DNA of 54,354 nt from Sphingomonas aquatilis (GCF_014196115.1 NZ_JACIDB010000014.1:1-54354), one strand, 5' to 3'. Shown: positions 41,303 through 51,548, numbered from the stretch's first letter. Numbers and translations: made by a program. The notes: generated by a model not told the origin, from the sequence alone.

Positions 41303-42532
41303 ATGCGCGCATCCATGATGCTCGCGGTCGCCGCGCTCACGACGAGCGCCGCGCACGCGCAGACACTTACCTATGACCAAGCGCTGCGCGATGCGGTTGC
41401 CAACGCCCCGGGAGCGGTTGCCGGTCGCGCGGGGGTCAGCGCCGCCCAAGCCGATGCACGTGCGGCGGGAAGCCTTCCGGACCCCCGTGTGTCGATCGGA
41501 ATCGAGAATTATCCTGTCTCTGGGCCACCCGCCTTCTCCCTATCCAGAGACGACATGACGATGGGGCGTGTCGGTTTCCAACAGGACCTACCCAACCTTG
41601 CCAAGCGTCATGCCGCGCAAGCGCAGGCACGCGCCGTGATCGCAACGGCAGAAGCATCGCAAGCGACCAAGCTCCGGGAGGTGCGATTGGGAGCGGGGCA
41701 GGCATGGATCGACCTTGCTTATGCCGAGCGTCGACTAGCTGCCCTCGACACCGTTCTGCTATTCCTTCGATCTCTCCCTTCCGCTGCGCGGGCCGCCGTG
41801 ACGACCGGTTCGGTCCGCCCTGGTCAGACACTGACGACCGATCAGGAGATCGCGGCACTCGACGACCGCCGCGACGAGTTGATGGCCGCCGTTGCGCGCG
41901 CCCGCGCGATGCTGGCTCGCTGGACCGGCGTATCGGCGCCCGAGATTGCCGGCGATATGCCCGCGATCGATCTGGCTCCGGCGCGGCTGCGGGACGCGCT
42001 CAGCCTTCACTCCGACATGGTTCTCGCCGAGGCCGGTATTCAGCGCGCCCAGGCCGACGTGGATGCGGCGCGAGCGGAGAAGCGACCCGATTGGGGGGTA
42101 GAGGTAGCTTATCAACGCCGTGACCCCCGGTATGGCGACATGGTGTCGGCGGGAGTTTCGATGAGCCTGCCGCTGTTCGCTCGATCGCGTCAGAACCCGC
42201 GCATCGAAGCCCGCAAATCCGCACAGGCGCAGGCCGAGGCCGCGCGCGAAGAAACCCGGCGCACATTGGCAGCCGATCTGGAGGCCGCGCTGGCGGACCA
42301 CCAAATGCATCACAGCCAATGGCAGCGCGCGCGCGACGTGCTCCTTCCGCTCGCTCGGAAGCGAGCCGATCTGGAGATAGCGAGCTACTCTGCCGGTCGC
42401 GCGAGTCTTGCGGATGCCATCGAAGCCAAGACCGCGCTCGCCGACGCCGAGCTGACCGTGCTCGACCGTGAGGCGCTCGTCGCCGCAGACTCTGTCCGCC
42501 TCACCATTACCTTCGGGAGCGCCGATCGATGA
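41303..42532 (+). CDS. cusC: CusC-like outer-membrane factor (TolC family)
   Basis: A 409-residue protein with a signal peptide (to AAHAQ) and two OEP coiled-coil repeats (about 25-215 and 225-405), each with long Ala/Arg/Glu helices such as SAAQADARAAGSL and QRAQADVDAARAEKR. Sequence around NYPVSGPPAFSLSRDDM is typical of the cus subgroup. It forms the exit duct for the tripartite Cu(I)/Ag(I) exporter. The stop overlaps cusB (ATGA at 42529). ATG 41303 follows GACTAGAGGG. Confidence 0.9.
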   Translation: MRASMMLAVAALTTSAAHAQTLTYDQALRDAVANAPGAVAGRAGVSAAQADARAAGSLPDPRVSIGIENYPVSGPPAFSLSRDDMTMGRVGFQQDLPNLAKRHAAQAQARAVIATAEASQATKLREVRLGAGQAWIDLAYAERRLAALDTVLLFLRSLPSAARAAVTTGSVRPGQTLTTDQEIAALDDRRDELMAAVARARAMLARWTGVSAPEIAGDMPAIDLAPARLRDALSLHSDMVLAEAGIQRAQADVDAARAEKRPDWGVEVAYQRRDPRYGDMVSAGVSMSLPLFARSRQNPRIEARKSAQAQAEAAREETRRTLAADLEAALADHQMHHSQWQRARDVLLPLARKRADLEIASYSAGRASLADAIEAKTALADAELTVLDREALVAADSVRLTITFGSADR

Positions 42533-44028
42533 GCGACACTACCATTACCCGCGCCCGCCTTGTCACCGCGGTAAGCGCGCTGGTGCTGGTCGCAGGGGGC
42601 GTGGGCTTCGGGCTCGCGAAACTTGGCACGTCCTCGGCTGCCGATCAAACGGCATCCCCAGCCCCGCAGAAGAAGATCCTCTACTGGTATGATCCGATGA
42701 TCCCGGGGGAGCGGCACGACGGCCCGGGTCTCTCGTCGATGGGGATGAAACTGATCCCCCGCTATGCCGACGAGGGCGCAGGCGGTAGCGCCGCACCGGG
42801 CGTAGCGATCGATCCGGCCAGCCTCCAGCGGCTCGGCGCGCGGATCGTCACGGTCGAACGCGGATCGTTGTCAAACTCGGCCTCGGCAACCGGCAGCATC
42901 GAGTTCAATGACCGCAACGTTGCGGTCGTGCAGGCACGCAGCGGCGGCTTCGTTCAGCGCGTCTATGCGCGCGCGCCAGGCGATGTCGTGCCGGCAGGCG
43001 CCCCGCTCGCCGATATCCTTGTGCCCGAATGGGCGGGCGCGCAGGCGGAGTATCTCGCCGTGCGCCGCACCGGGGATGCCGGGCTCACGCGGGCGGCACG
43101 AGAGCGCCTGTTGCTTCTCGGGATGCCCGCCGGATCGATTGCATCGGCGGAGTGGCGCGGCCGACCGCAAGGTGTGACGACGATCAGCACGCCCGTGGGG
43201 GGCGTCATCAAGACGCTCGGCGTCCGACAGGGGATGACGGTCGCGCAAGGACAGACACTGGCGGAGGTGAACGGCCTCGCCACCGTGTGGCTGAACGCGG
43301 CTGTCCCTGAGGCCCTCGCAGGAAACCTGCGGATCGGCACGCCCGTCATCGCCACGCTGGCGGCTTTCCCGGGCGAAAGCTTCAGGGGCCGCATCGCTGC
43401 GATCCTGCCCCAGGCCGAGGCAGCGAGCCGCACGCTCACAATCCGCGTCGAGCTCCCCAACCGTGCCGGCCGGTTGCGCCCCGGTATGTTCGCCAGCGTG
43501 GCGCTCGACCAGGGGAGCCGCGATGCACTCCTTGTTCCGAGTGAGGCCGTGATCCGGACCGGCCGGCGCACACTCGTCATGTTGGCAGGGCCGGGTGGAC
43601 GCTTTCGACCCGCCGAGGTTCGCACTGGCGCAGAAGGCGGCGGCAAAACCGAGATAGTCGCCGGCCTGACCGAGGGTGAGAAGGTTGTCGCGTCGGGCCA
43701 GTTCCTGATCGACTCCGAAGCGAGCCTCGCTGGCCTCGATGCGCGTCCGATTGGTGTCGAAGCGTCACCCGCAACAAAGCCGGCCGTGAAACCCACCGCG
43801 TCGATCTACGAGACGGTCGGCAGCATCGAGGCGATCGATCGCAGTTCCGTCACCCTGTCCCATCAGCCCGTTCCGGCGATCGGCTGGCCGGCCATGACAA
43901 TGACGTTCCGCGTCGCCGATCCCGCGTTGGTGCGTGGGTATCGCAAGGGTGAGCGGGTGCGGTTCGGCTTTGATCAACCCGCCGATGGTCCAACGCTGCG
44001 CCGCATGACGCGCGAGGCTGGGCGATGA
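42529..44028 (+). CDS. cusB: CusB adaptor with N-terminal metal-binding motif and C-terminal CusF domain
   Basis: A 499-residue adaptor. After an N-terminal helix comes the heavy-metal motif [19 protein letters not shown]...[11 protein letters not shown] (about 45-76), then lipoyl, alpha-hairpin, beta-barrel and membrane-proximal domains. A CusF-like domain is fused at the C-terminus (about 425-499): [18 protein letters not shown] holds the His, Trp and two Met of the Cu(I)/Ag(I) site. A separate CusF gene is also present at 47162. It links CusA to CusC and may load metal directly. Coupled at both ends by ATGA overlaps. Confidence 0.93.
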   Translation: MSDTTITRARLVTAVSALVLVAGGVGFGLAKLGTSSAADQTASPAPQKKILYWYDPMIPGERHDGPGLSSMGMKLIPRYADEGAGGSAAPGVAIDPASLQRLGARIVTVERGSLSNSASATGSIEFNDRNVAVVQARSGGFVQRVYARAPGDVVPAGAPLADILVPEWAGAQAEYLAVRRTGDAGLTRAARERLLLLGMPAGSIASAEWRGRPQGVTTISTPVGGVIKTLGVRQGMTVAQGQTLAEVNGLATVWLNAAVPEALAGNLRIGTPVIATLAAFPGESFRGRIAAILPQAEAASRTLTIRVELPNRAGRLRPGMFASVALDQGSRDALLVPSEAVIRTGRRTLVMLAGPGGRFRPAEVRTGAEGGGKTEIVAGLTEGEKVVASGQFLIDSEASLAGLDARPIGVEASPATKPAVKPTASIYETVGSIEAIDRSSVTLSHQPVPAIGWPAMTMTFRVADPALVRGYRKGERVRFGFDQPADGPTLRRMTREAGR

Positions 44029-47000
44029 TTGCCGCGATCATCCGCTGGTCGGTCGCGAACCGCTTCCTCGTCGTCCTGGCGGCCATCGCGCTCGCCATGG
44101 CCGGGGTGTTCGCAATGCGTGCCACCCCCGTCGATGCGCTCCCCGACCTGTCCGACACGCAGGTCATCATCCGCACGAGCTGGCCGGGCCAAGCCCCGCA
44201 GATCGTCGAGAACCAGGTGACGTATCCGCTCACCACGACGATGCTGTCCGTGCCTGGCGCGAAAACCGTGCGCGGCTATTCGTTCTTCGGCGACAGCTAC
44301 GTCTATGTCCTCTTCGAGGATGGGACCGACCTCTATTGGGCGCGCTCACGCGTGCTGGAGTATCTGAGCCAGGTGCAGGGACGGCTTCCCCAAGGCGCGC
44401 AGGCCGCGCTGGGTCCTGATGCGACGGGGGTCGGCTGGGTCTATGAATACACGCTGTTGGACCGCACCGGCCGCCGTGACCTGTCGCAGCTCCGATCCTT
44501 GCAGGACTGGTTCCTACGTTATGAACTGAAAACGCTGCCCGGCGTTGCGGAGGTGGCGAGCATCGGCGGAATGGTGAAGCAATATCAGGTGCTGCTCGAC
44601 CCGACGCGGCTCGCCGCATTCGGTGTCACGCACACTCAGGCCGTCGATGCCATTCGCCGCGCCAATCAGGAGGCCGGCGGGTCCGTCCTCGAGCTGGGCG
44701 AAGCCGAATATATGGTGCGCGCGTCAGGTTACTTGCGCACCGTCGACGATTTCCGCGCGATCCCGCTCAAGGTCGCCGGTGCCGGCGTCCCCGTTACCTT
44801 GGGCGACGTCGCGTCGATCCAGATCGGCCCCGAGATGCGCCGCGGCATCGCCGAGCTGAACGGCGAAGGCGAGGTCGCGGGCGGAGTCGTCATCCTGCGT
44901 CAGGGCAAGAATGCACGGCAGACGATCGAAGCCGTCAAGGCCAAGCTCGCGGAACTGAAAGCGAGCCTTCCCCCCGGCGTCGAGATCGTCACCACCTATG
45001 ACCGCTCGCAATTGATCGACCGCGCGGTGGAGAATTTGACGGGCAAGCTGATCGAGGAGTTCGTCGTCGTCGCGATCATCTGCGGGTTGTTTCTGTGGCA
45101 TGTCCGGTCTGCGCTGGTCGCGATCGTCACCTTGCCTCTGGGGGTGCTCGCGGCCTTGCTCGTCATGCGTGTGCAGGGGGTGAACGCCAACATCATGTCT
45201 TTGGGCGGTATCGCCATCGCGATCGGCGCGATGGTCGATGCCGCGATCGTGATGATCGAGAACGCGCACAAGCGGATCGAGCGATGGGAACACGACCATC
45301 CGGGCGTGGCGCTGGCGGGCGAGGAACGCTGGCGCGTCATCACCGAGGCCGCGGCCGAGGTCGGGCCGGCGCTGTTCTTCAGCCTCGTCATCATCACGCT
45401 GTCGTTCGTGCCGGTGTTCACGCTCGAAGCGCAGGAGGGACGGCTGTTCGCCCCGCTCGCCTTCACCAAGAGCTATGCGATGGCGGCAGCGGCGATCCTG
45501 TCGGTAACGCTCGTGCCGGTCCTGATGGGATGGCTGATCCGGGGACGCATTCCGGCCGAGAACGACAACATTATCAACCGCGTGCTCACCCGTGCCTATC
45601 GCCCGGCGCTCGACCGCGTGTTGGCGCGGCCTTGGGCGGCGATCGGCATCGCCGCCCTGGTACTGGCGACGACGGCATGGCCGCTGACCCGATTGGGTGG
45701 CGAGTTCATCCCGACGATGGATGAGGGCGATCTGCTCTACATGCCGTCCGCGCTTCCCGGCCTTTCGGCCGCGAGCGCCTCGGCCCTGCTCCAGCGCACA
45801 GACCGGCTGATAAAAACCGTTCCCGAGGTCAAAACCGTGTTCGGCAAAGCCGGGCGCGCCGAGACCGCGACCGACCCGGCACCGCTCGAGATGTTCGAGA
45901 CGACCATCCAATTCAAGCCGCGCGATCAATGGCGCGCGGGGATGACGCCGGCAAAGCTGGTGGAGGAGCTGGACCGCACAGTGCGCGTGCCCGGCCTCAC
46001 GAACGTATGGGTGCCTCCGATCCGCAATCGGATCGATATGCTCGCGACCGGCATCAAGAGTCCCATCGGGGTGAAAGTGTCGGGGTCCAACCTCTCCGAG
46101 CTGGACCGCATCGCCGGCAGCATCGAACGTGTCGCCAGGACCGTGCCGGGCGTCAGCTCGGCATTGGCAGAACGGTTGACCGGAGGCCGCTATGTCGATG
46201 TCGATATCGATCGGGTGACCGCGGGGCGCTACGGTCTCAACATCGCCGATGTGCAGGAGATTGTGTCCGGCGCGATCGGCGGCGAGACGATCGGCCAGAC
46301 GGTGGAGGGCCTTGCCCGCTACCCGATCAGCGTCCGCTACCCCCGCGAGCTGCGTGACAGTCTGGAGGGACTGCGAACTCTCCCAATCGTCACCGCATCG
46401 GGTCAGCAGATCACACTCGGCACCGTCGCATCCGTGTCGATCGCGGAAGGTCCACCGATGCTCAAGACGGAAAATGGTCGACTCTCGACATGGGTCTATG
46501 TCGACGTGCGCGGGCGCGACCTGGCCTCCACGGTCGCCGATCTGCGCCGTGCTGTTGGCAAAGATGTTCGGCTCAGCCCCGGCGTCTCGATCGCCTATTC
46601 CGGACAATTCGAGTATCTGCAGCGTGCCGAGGCTCGGTTGATGCTCGTCGTGCCGGCGACACTCGCGATCATCTTCCTTCTCCTCTACCTTACCTTCGGT
46701 CGCCTCGACGAGGCGGCGCTTATCATGGGCACACTGCCCTTCGCGCTGACCGGCGGCATCTGGACATTATGGCTGCTCGGCTATGCGCAATCGGTCGCCA
46801 CAGGTGTCGGGTTCATCGCGCTCGCCGGCGTGTCGGCGGAGTTCGGCGTCGTCATGCTGATCTACCTGAAACACGCATTGGCCGAGCGCGGGCCGTCACC
46901 GTCGGGCGAGCAAGTATCGGAAGCGATCAGGGAGGGCGCGCTGTTGCGGGTACGTCCCAAGGCGATGACCGTCGCTGTCATCGTCGCCGGGCTGTTCCCC

Positions 47001-47162
47001 GTGCTGATCGGGCATGGCGCCGGATCGGAGGTGATGAGCCGGATCGCCGCGCCGATGATCGGTGGAATGCTGACCGCCCCTTTCCTCTCCATGTTCATCC
47101 TGCCAGCCGCCTACTTGCTCTTGCGGCGGCGAGCTTCAACCCGCCCCGAAAGGAAGATCTGA
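44025..47162 (+). CDS. cusA: CusA, Cu(I)/Ag(I) RND pump
   Basis: A 1045-residue pump with 12 helices. TM4 has [20 protein letters not shown] with Asp405, the monovalent-type (HME3) signature, unlike the DFG...DGAV motif of CzcA at 11686. Methionines corresponding to the E. coli CusA triad (M573, M623, M672) appear in [24 protein letters not shown] and [15 protein letters not shown]. It takes Cu(I)/Ag(I) from periplasm and cytosol to CusC. The start overlaps cusB and the stop overlaps cusF (TGATG at 47160-47164). Confidence 0.95.
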   Translation: MIAAIIRWSVANRFLVVLAAIALAMAGVFAMRATPVDALPDLSDTQVIIRTSWPGQAPQIVENQVTYPLTTTMLSVPGAKTVRGYSFFGDSYVYVLFEDGTDLYWARSRVLEYLSQVQGRLPQGAQAALGPDATGVGWVYEYTLLDRTGRRDLSQLRSLQDWFLRYELKTLPGVAEVASIGGMVKQYQVLLDPTRLAAFGVTHTQAVDAIRRANQEAGGSVLELGEAEYMVRASGYLRTVDDFRAIPLKVAGAGVPVTLGDVASIQIGPEMRRGIAELNGEGEVAGGVVILRQGKNARQTIEAVKAKLAELKASLPPGVEIVTTYDRSQLIDRAVENLTGKLIEEFVVVAIICGLFLWHVRSALVAIVTLPLGVLAALLVMRVQGVNANIMSLGGIAIAIGAMVDAAIVMIENAHKRIERWEHDHPGVALAGEERWRVITEAAAEVGPALFFSLVIITLSFVPVFTLEAQEGRLFAPLAFTKSYAMAAAAILSVTLVPVLMGWLIRGRIPAENDNIINRVLTRAYRPALDRVLARPWAAIGIAALVLATTAWPLTRLGGEFIPTMDEGDLLYMPSALPGLSAASASALLQRTDRLIKTVPEVKTVFGKAGRAETATDPAPLEMFETTIQFKPRDQWRAGMTPAKLVEELDRTVRVPGLTNVWVPPIRNRIDMLATGIKSPIGVKVSGSNLSELDRIAGSIERVARTVPGVSSALAERLTGGRYVDVDIDRVTAGRYGLNIADVQEIVSGAIGGETIGQTVEGLARYPISVRYPRELRDSLEGLRTLPIVTASGQQITLGTVASVSIAEGPPMLKTENGRLSTWVYVDVRGRDLASTVADLRRAVGKDVRLSPGVSIAYSGQFEYLQRAEARLMLVVPATLAIIFLLLYLTFGRLDEAALIMGTLPFALTGGIWTLWLLGYAQSVATGVGFIALAGVSAEFGVVMLIYLKHALAERGPSPSGEQVSEAIREGALLRVRPKAMTVAVIVAGLFPVLIGHGAGSEVMSRIAAPMIGGMLTAPFLSMFILPAAYLLLRRRASTRPERKI

Positions 47163-47488
47163 TGAAAGCCACTTTCTCCATGCGCGCCGCATTCATGCTA
47201 CTAGTCACGCCGATCGCAGCGAGCGCTCTTGCTCAAGGCAGCAGGCCGGCTGCATCGGCTGTAAAATCCGGCAGCGGATCGGGGACGATCACTGCCGTCG
47301 ACGCGAAAGGTGGAACCGTAACCATCAAGCACGGCCCGATCCCGACGATCGGCTGGCCCGCAATGACGATGACCTTCCGGGCATCCCCCCCGACCCTGCT
47401 CAAGGGACTGCGGTCGGGGCAGCGGGTCGCATTCACCGCCAAGGCGAAGGGTATGACGGCAGAAGTTACGGCGATCAGCCCGCATTGA
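47162..47488 (+). CDS. cusF: CusF-like periplasmic Cu(I)/Ag(I) chaperone
   Basis: A 108-residue protein with a signal peptide (to SALAQ) and the OB-fold CusF domain. [18 protein letters not shown] contains the His, Trp, Met, Met metal site (H-x7-W-x2-M-x-M). It carries Cu(I)/Ag(I) to CusB. It overlaps the cusA stop, is the last gene of cusCBAF and converges with the glutaredoxin-MauE gene 21 nt away. The same domain is fused to CusB at 43800-44028. Confidence 0.93.
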   Translation: MKATFSMRAAFMLLVTPIAASALAQGSRPAASAVKSGSGSGTITAVDAKGGTVTIKHGPIPTIGWPAMTMTFRASPPTLLKGLRSGQRVAFTAKAKGMTAEVTAISPH

Positions 47489-47509
47489 CGACGCGTGCCG
47501 ACCTTCGCG

Positions 47510-48277
47510 TCAGTGCGCCATCGCCAGCACGGGCGGCGCAGCGATCATCCACAGCGCCATCGCGACCATCATCAGGTTTTCGGTGAGCGAGATGAAGCCG
47601 AGCGGCACGTTGCTGTCCCCGCCCACGCACGCGCATTTCAGCTCACGCTTGTCGATGTAGACGGCCTTGAACACCGACACCGCGCCGATCGTACCGATAA
47701 CGAGCGCGACGGGCACCGACAGCCAGGTCAACGCGCCGGCTGCCATCAGGACGCCCGCCGCTCCTTCCGCGTAGGGATAGACATAGGAATAGGGCACCCA
47801 GCGCTTCGCGAGCAGATCGTAGTTGAGGAACATGCTCGAGAAGCTCTCGACGTTCTGGAGCTTGAGCATCGCCAGAGCGCACATCGAGAACGCGATGAAC
47901 CATTCACCCGCCCGCACCGTGAAGGGCGTGCCGAGTACCGCATAGCTGGCGGCGAGCGCCATCAGCGCCGTCATCGCGAACACGGCAATCACCGGGCGAT
48001 AGGTGACGGCCTTGGGGTCGCGGACCATCTTGCCGAAGAAGCGGCGCAGATCGTCATAGCCGCCGACCCGCTCCCCGGCGATAAAGATCTGCGGGGTCGT
48101 CTTGACGCCGTGCTTCGCCTTGAAAGCGTCGGTTTCTTCCCGCGTCATCAGCCAATGGTCATCGACCGCATAGCCTTCCCGGCGCAGAAGATCCTTCGCC
48201 TTCAGCCCGAAAGGGCAGGTATGTTCCGGCATCACCATCCGGTAGATCGTCGCCTGTTTGGCGGGGGCGCTCGCCAT
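47510..48277 (-). CDS. Glutaredoxin - MauE/DoxX fusion membrane protein
   Basis: A 255-residue protein. Residues 8-85 are a glutaredoxin-like domain with the active site EHTCPFGLKAKDLLRREGY and cis-Pro TTPQIFIAGERVGGYDDL. Residues about 95-255 are four membrane helices of the MauE/DoxX type, with a Cys pair in RELKCACVGGDSNVPLGFI. The predicted job is thiol-disulphide exchange across the inner membrane. It is transcribed divergently from a MerR regulator through a mer-like operator, so it is probably metal- or thiol-stress-inducible. Confidence 0.85.
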   Translation of the reverse strand: MASAPAKQATIYRMVMPEHTCPFGLKAKDLLRREGYAVDDHWLMTREETDAFKAKHGVKTTPQIFIAGERVGGYDDLRRFFGKMVRDPKAVTYRPVIAVFAMTALMALAASYAVLGTPFTVRAGEWFIAFSMCALAMLKLQNVESFSSMFLNYDLLAKRWVPYSYVYPYAEGAAGVLMAAGALTWLSVPVALVIGTIGAVSVFKAVYIDKRELKCACVGGDSNVPLGFISLTENLMMVAMALWMIAAPPVLAMAH

Positions 48278-48305
48278 GCCGCTTCTCCAATATCCTCGCC
48301 CCGCC

Positions 48306-48337
48306 TATATAGGGTCCGTACCATAGTACGGAGTCAA
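48306..48337 (-). promoter_or_regulatory. mer-like operator/promoter for glutaredoxin-MauE
   Basis: TCCGTAC (48315-48321), CATA, GTACGGA (48326-48332) is a perfect 7-bp dyad nearly identical in core to the Tn501/Tn21 mer operator. On the minus strand it lies between TTGACT (48332-48337) and TATATA (48306-48311), a 20-bp spacer (19 if the -10 is read as CTATAT). Confidence 0.82.
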
Positions 48338-48340
48338 GGC

Positions 48341-48754
48341 ATGACCGGCATGACGATCGCGGCGCTCGCGCGCGAGGGCGGCGTCGGCGTCGAAACGGTG
48401 CGCTACTATCAGCGTCGCGGTTTGCTGGACGAGCCAGACCGGCCGACCGGGGCTGGCGCCGGAGGCGGCATCCGGCGCTACGGCACCGATGACGCCCGCC
48501 GCCTTCGCTTCATCCGCTCGGCGCAGGCAGCCGGTTTCACGCTCGAGCAGATCGGTGAGCTTCTGGCGCTGGATGCGACCGACGATCGCGCGCGTGCGCG
48601 CCAGCTCGCCCATGAGCAGATGGCGGCGCTGGATGCGAAGATCGCCGAGCTTGAACAGGCGCGTGCTTCGCTGCGTCGGCTTGCCAGCGAGTGCGGCTCG
48701 GGATCGGCAGGGCCGTGCCCAATCCTGACAGCGTTCGATTCACCGACTGAGTGA
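48341..48754 (+). CDS. MerR-family regulator lacking the first mercury Cys
   Basis: A 137-residue protein with HTH AALAREGGVGVETVRYYQRR and wing GGGIRRYGTDDARRLRF. The C-terminal loop SECGSGSAGPCPIL has two Cys (C-x7-C), but where mercury MerR has HCEEA this protein reads LDATDDRARARQ, with no Cys. So the Hg(II) triad is incomplete and the effector is uncertain; it could be a monovalent soft metal as in CueR. It starts at ATG 48341, just after its operator, and should control the divergent glutaredoxin-MauE gene. A longer upstream frame overlaps that gene and is rejected. Confidence 0.88.
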   Translation: MTGMTIAALAREGGVGVETVRYYQRRGLLDEPDRPTGAGAGGGIRRYGTDDARRLRFIRSAQAAGFTLEQIGELLALDATDDRARARQLAHEQMAALDAKIAELEQARASLRRLASECGSGSAGPCPILTAFDSPTE

Positions 48755-48794
48755 TCTTTGATTAGCTCCCAGGCGGTCAGCAGGAGATTTCGGA

Positions 48795-49247
48795 TCAGGC
48801 AAATAGATCGCCGATCGCACGCATACGGAAGGCGTTGATCCACCGACGTCGGCGATGCTCGCTGGCGTCGTGGCGCATGTGGCACCGCTGGCAGAGTGCA
48901 GCGAGGTTGCGTGGTCGGTTATCGCTCGGATCATGGTTCAGATGCGCGCTAGCAAGAACCACGCGCGTGATCCGCACTTGTGAAGGTGGATCAATGCCGA
49001 CGAAGCCAGGTTGCGCGCATAAGAGGGCGTCGGGCGGCGGCAGGCGGCGAACGCACCTGCCCTGCCCGTTGCGCCACCTGCTTATGTCCTCATCCCACCA
49101 AACACCATCGCCCAGATGCAGCACATGACGACCATGCGGGCGCTGACAATGTTCGCAGCGTCCTTTGGCGCGGCCAAACCGGATGAAGGCAGATAGTTCA
49201 CGCCAGTCAATCGGGTAGAGCCAGCGATGTTCACGCGCGATTGGCAT
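48795..49247 (-). CDS. HNH endonuclease-like protein
   Basis: A 150-residue protein starting at ATG 49247 (MPIAREHRWLYPIDW). It has GRCEHCQRPHGR (first zinc Cys pair), VVLASAHLNHDPSDNRPRNL (the HNH His-Asn core) and LCQRCHMRHDASEHRRRR (second Cys pair). HNH proteins nick or cut DNA; stand-alone versions are common on mobile elements. The frame continues upstream for 22 codons with no homology. No phage terminase or restriction partner is adjacent. Confidence 0.82.
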   Translation of the reverse strand: MPIAREHRWLYPIDWRELSAFIRFGRAKGRCEHCQRPHGRHVLHLGDGVWWDEDISRWRNGQGRCVRRLPPPDALLCAQPGFVGIDPPSQVRITRVVLASAHLNHDPSDNRPRNLAALCQRCHMRHDASEHRRRRWINAFRMRAIGDLFA

Positions 49248-49359
49248 AACAATTCTATGATTCAGTATCGTGGAGAACGAAAGCAGAAAACAGCAGTGAC
49301 TCAACTTATCCATTACGGCTAGGTCACTAAGCGATTAGCTGACTTGGCTACTCAAGGAA

Positions 49360-50903
49360 TGGTGTCAAAACCGTTCGGGCCTGTTGAAAAATGCCGGACA
49401 TGCCGGGTTGCTCCTTCGTTTCACCCCTGCCGAAAGGAGCGTCGCTATGATGGGACCAGCCTGTCGCGGTAAGCGGGAAGGGGCGTCCCGCCGCACCATA
49501 GAAGCCATGTTGCCCGCAGACCACCTGCTGCGTCGCGTCGATCGATGTCTCGACATCGGCGAGTTGAGACAGGCACTGGCCGGTCACTACAGCGCAAGGG
49601 GACGGCCATCGATCGATCCCGAACTCCTCATCCGCATGGCCTTGGTCGGCCGCATTTACGCGATCACGTCCGAACGGCGCCTGTGTGAGGAGCTGCGCTA
49701 CAATCTGGCCTATCGCTGGTTCTGCCGTCTCGCGCCGGGAGACAAGGTTCCGCACCACTCGACGTTCAGCAAGAACCGGCACGGTCGTTTCCGCGATGCC
49801 GACGTGTTCCGGATCCTGTTCGAAAGCACGGTCCGACGCTGCATCAGTGAAGGACTGATTGGCGGAAAAGACGCCGCGATCGATGCATCGTTCATAGCGG
49901 CTGATGCGAGCTGGCAGCGCAAGACCGTTCCTGGCTACCTGCCGTATGTCGCCAACGCGTCGCGCGCGGTTAGGGAGTGGGTGCACGACACTGGAGATGC
50001 CGTCTTTGAAATGGCGCGCTCGAAAAGCTGCCAAGGCGTCTCTCGAACGGACCCTGCCGCGGCTTGGTCGGCGCGAACGGTGCGTGGCCGGTTCGGCTAC
50101 GCCCTGAATGCGCTGGTCGACACCCCGAGTGGCGTCGCTCTCGATGTGAAGGCGACACCGGCTCGGTTCGCGGAGGAAGTTGATGCGGGGCGCGTCATGC
50201 TCGAGCGATCGGCCGATCGCTTTGATTATCGTCCCAAGCGGGTTGCGGCCGACAAAGCCTATGGCAGCGCCAACTTCCTCGGCTTCGTAAGGGATCACGG
50301 CGCAATCCCGCACATTCCGGTAATCGACCGTACGCAACAGACCAAGGGCAAGCTGCCGCGAACGGCCTTCAGCTATGATCGTGACATTGACAGCTTTACC
50401 TGTCCGACCGGAAAGCCGCTCCGACATCATGCCTTCCATCTGCCCACCGGCGTACACCGTTATGCAGCCGATGCGCGTGACTGCGAGGCGTGCGTGCTTC
50501 GGAAGAAATGCACGACGGCGCGGCGTCGTACCCTGGTTCGGCTGGACGATGAGGACGTCCGCGATCTTGCCAGAGCCGAAGTGGAAACCGGGCTCTACAA
50601 GCGGTCTATGCGGTTGCGGCGCGGGGTTGAACGGTTCTTCGCTGACGCCAAGGGTAAGCATGGCATGAGGCGGCTTCACCTGCGCGGTATCCGCGGAGCG
50701 GAAGAAGAGTTCCTGATCGGCGCGGCGGTGATGAATCTGATGGTCCTGGCGCGACCCCAGCGGCTGACGGGCAAGCCGCGCCGGGGAGTATGCGTCCCCG
50801 CAGCGCTGACGCCGGCTGCGATCTCGGCCCGGTCGATTGAACACGACGTGATCGCCTCGCCTGCTCGACGATATGCCTGATCGCTGAGGCGCGGCGTGAT
50901 CTA
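49360..50903 (+). mobile_element. IS1182-family element (boundaries approximate)
   Basis: Defined by the intact transposase at 49447-50880. The left boundary is guessed from the unusual sequence GTTCGGGCCTGTTGAAAAAT at 49373-49392. The right boundary is taken as the start of resolvase DNA. Terminal repeats and target duplication were not confirmed. Confidence 0.5.
49447..50880 (+). CDS. IS1182-family transposase
   Basis: From ATG 49447 the protein has about 477 residues. It has the DUF772-type N-terminal domain (HYSARGRPSIDPELLIRM, then RYNLAYRWFCRLAPGD and VPHHSTFSKNRHGRF), the DDE core with AAIDASFIAADASW, and VAADKAYGSANFLGFV. A Cys-rich insertion follows (DARDCEACVLRKKC) and then RSMRLRRGVERFFADAKGKHGM with the catalytic Glu. 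The frame is intact. A candidate left end lies near 49365-49392, but I find no matching inverted copy before the resolvase gene at 50904, so the right end may be lost. Confidence 0.9.
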   Translation: MMGPACRGKREGASRRTIEAMLPADHLLRRVDRCLDIGELRQALAGHYSARGRPSIDPELLIRMALVGRIYAITSERRLCEELRYNLAYRWFCRLAPGDKVPHHSTFSKNRHGRFRDADVFRILFESTVRRCISEGLIGGKDAAIDASFIAADASWQRKTVPGYLPYVANASRAVREWVHDTGDAVFEMARSKSCQGVSRTDPAAAWSARTVRGRFGYALNALVDTPSGVALDVKATPARFAEEVDAGRVMLERSADRFDYRPKRVAADKAYGSANFLGFVRDHGAIPHIPVIDRTQQTKGKLPRTAFSYDRDIDSFTCPTGKPLRHHAFHLPTGVHRYAADARDCEACVLRKKCTTARRRTLVRLDDEDVRDLARAEVETGLYKRSMRLRRGVERFFADAKGKHGMRRLHLRGIRGAEEEFLIGAAVMNLMVLARPQRLTGKPRRGVCVPAALTPAAISARSIEHDVIASPARRYA

Positions 50904-51548
50904 TCACGCGGCTTGCAGCCGTTCTTTGCGGTATGGCACACCGTCGAGCAGTGCCTGGCCCGGCGCCTTGGGCGTGCCGTCACCGTTCACGTACATATAG
51001 AGTGTCGTCGTCGTCATCCCGAGACGGCGCGCGACATCGGCTGCGATCGCGTTGCGATCGGACATGGCGGCCGTCGCTATCGCCAGCGTTGCCTTGTCCA
51101 TCTTGCGGGGTCGCCCTCCCATGCGCCCCCGCGCGCGTGCCGCGGCAAGGCCGGCCTGTGTGCGCTCGGCGATCAACTCGCGCTCGAACTCTGCAAAAGC
51201 GGCGAAGATGCCAAAGGCCAGGCGGCCGTTGGCGGTGGTGGTGTCAATCTGCGCGCCGGCGCCGGTCAGCACCTTCAACCCAATGCCGCGCTCACGCAGC
51301 GCCTCGGCGGTGATGACCAAATGCCTCAGGTCGCGTCCGAGGCGATCCAGTTTCCAGAGCACCAGTGTATTGCCGGGCTGCAATGCCTTGAGACAGGCAG
51401 TCAGGCCGGGACGTGCATCATGACGACCCGACGCGAGATCCTCATAAATGCGCGAGGCATCGACGCCTGCGGCGAGCAGCGCATCGCGCTGCGGTGCCAG
51501 CGTCTGCGATCCGTCAGCCTTGGACACCCTCACATATCCGATGAGCAT
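50904..51548 (-). CDS. tnpR: Serine recombinase / Tn3-type resolvase
   Basis: A 214-residue serine recombinase starting at ATG 51548. Catalytic Ser9 lies in MLIGYVRVSKADG. Conserved Arg residues are in ALQPGNTLVLWKLDRLGRDL, and the E-helix region is FGIFAAFAEFERELIAERT. The C-terminal HTH is NAIAADVARRLGMTTTTLYM. It resolves cointegrates at a res site, probably the dyad-rich DNA immediately upstream (51557-51680). No Tn3 transposase is in the window, so it may be a transposon remnant or a plasmid multimer-resolution gene. ATG 51548 is favoured over the longer frame because the catalytic Ser must be near the N-terminus. Confidence 0.92.
   Translation of the reverse strand: MLIGYVRVSKADGSQTLAPQRDALLAAGVDASRIYEDLASGRHDARPGLTACLKALQPGNTLVLWKLDRLGRDLRHLVITAEALRERGIGLKVLTGAGAQIDTTTANGRLAFGIFAAFAEFERELIAERTQAGLAAARARGRMGGRPRKMDKATLAIATAAMSDRNAIAADVARRLGMTTTTLYMYVNGDGTPKAPGQALLDGVPYRKERLQAA

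Noticed and set aside
44724..46607. A 627-codon open frame on the strand opposite cusA
   Set aside because: It is the mirror of a G+C-rich RND gene; composition is Arg/His/Asp-rich with no domain, and cusA on the other strand has complete family motifs.
49348..50907. A 519-codon open frame opposite the IS1182 transposase
   Set aside because: Antisense shadow of an intact transposase; no recognisable domain.
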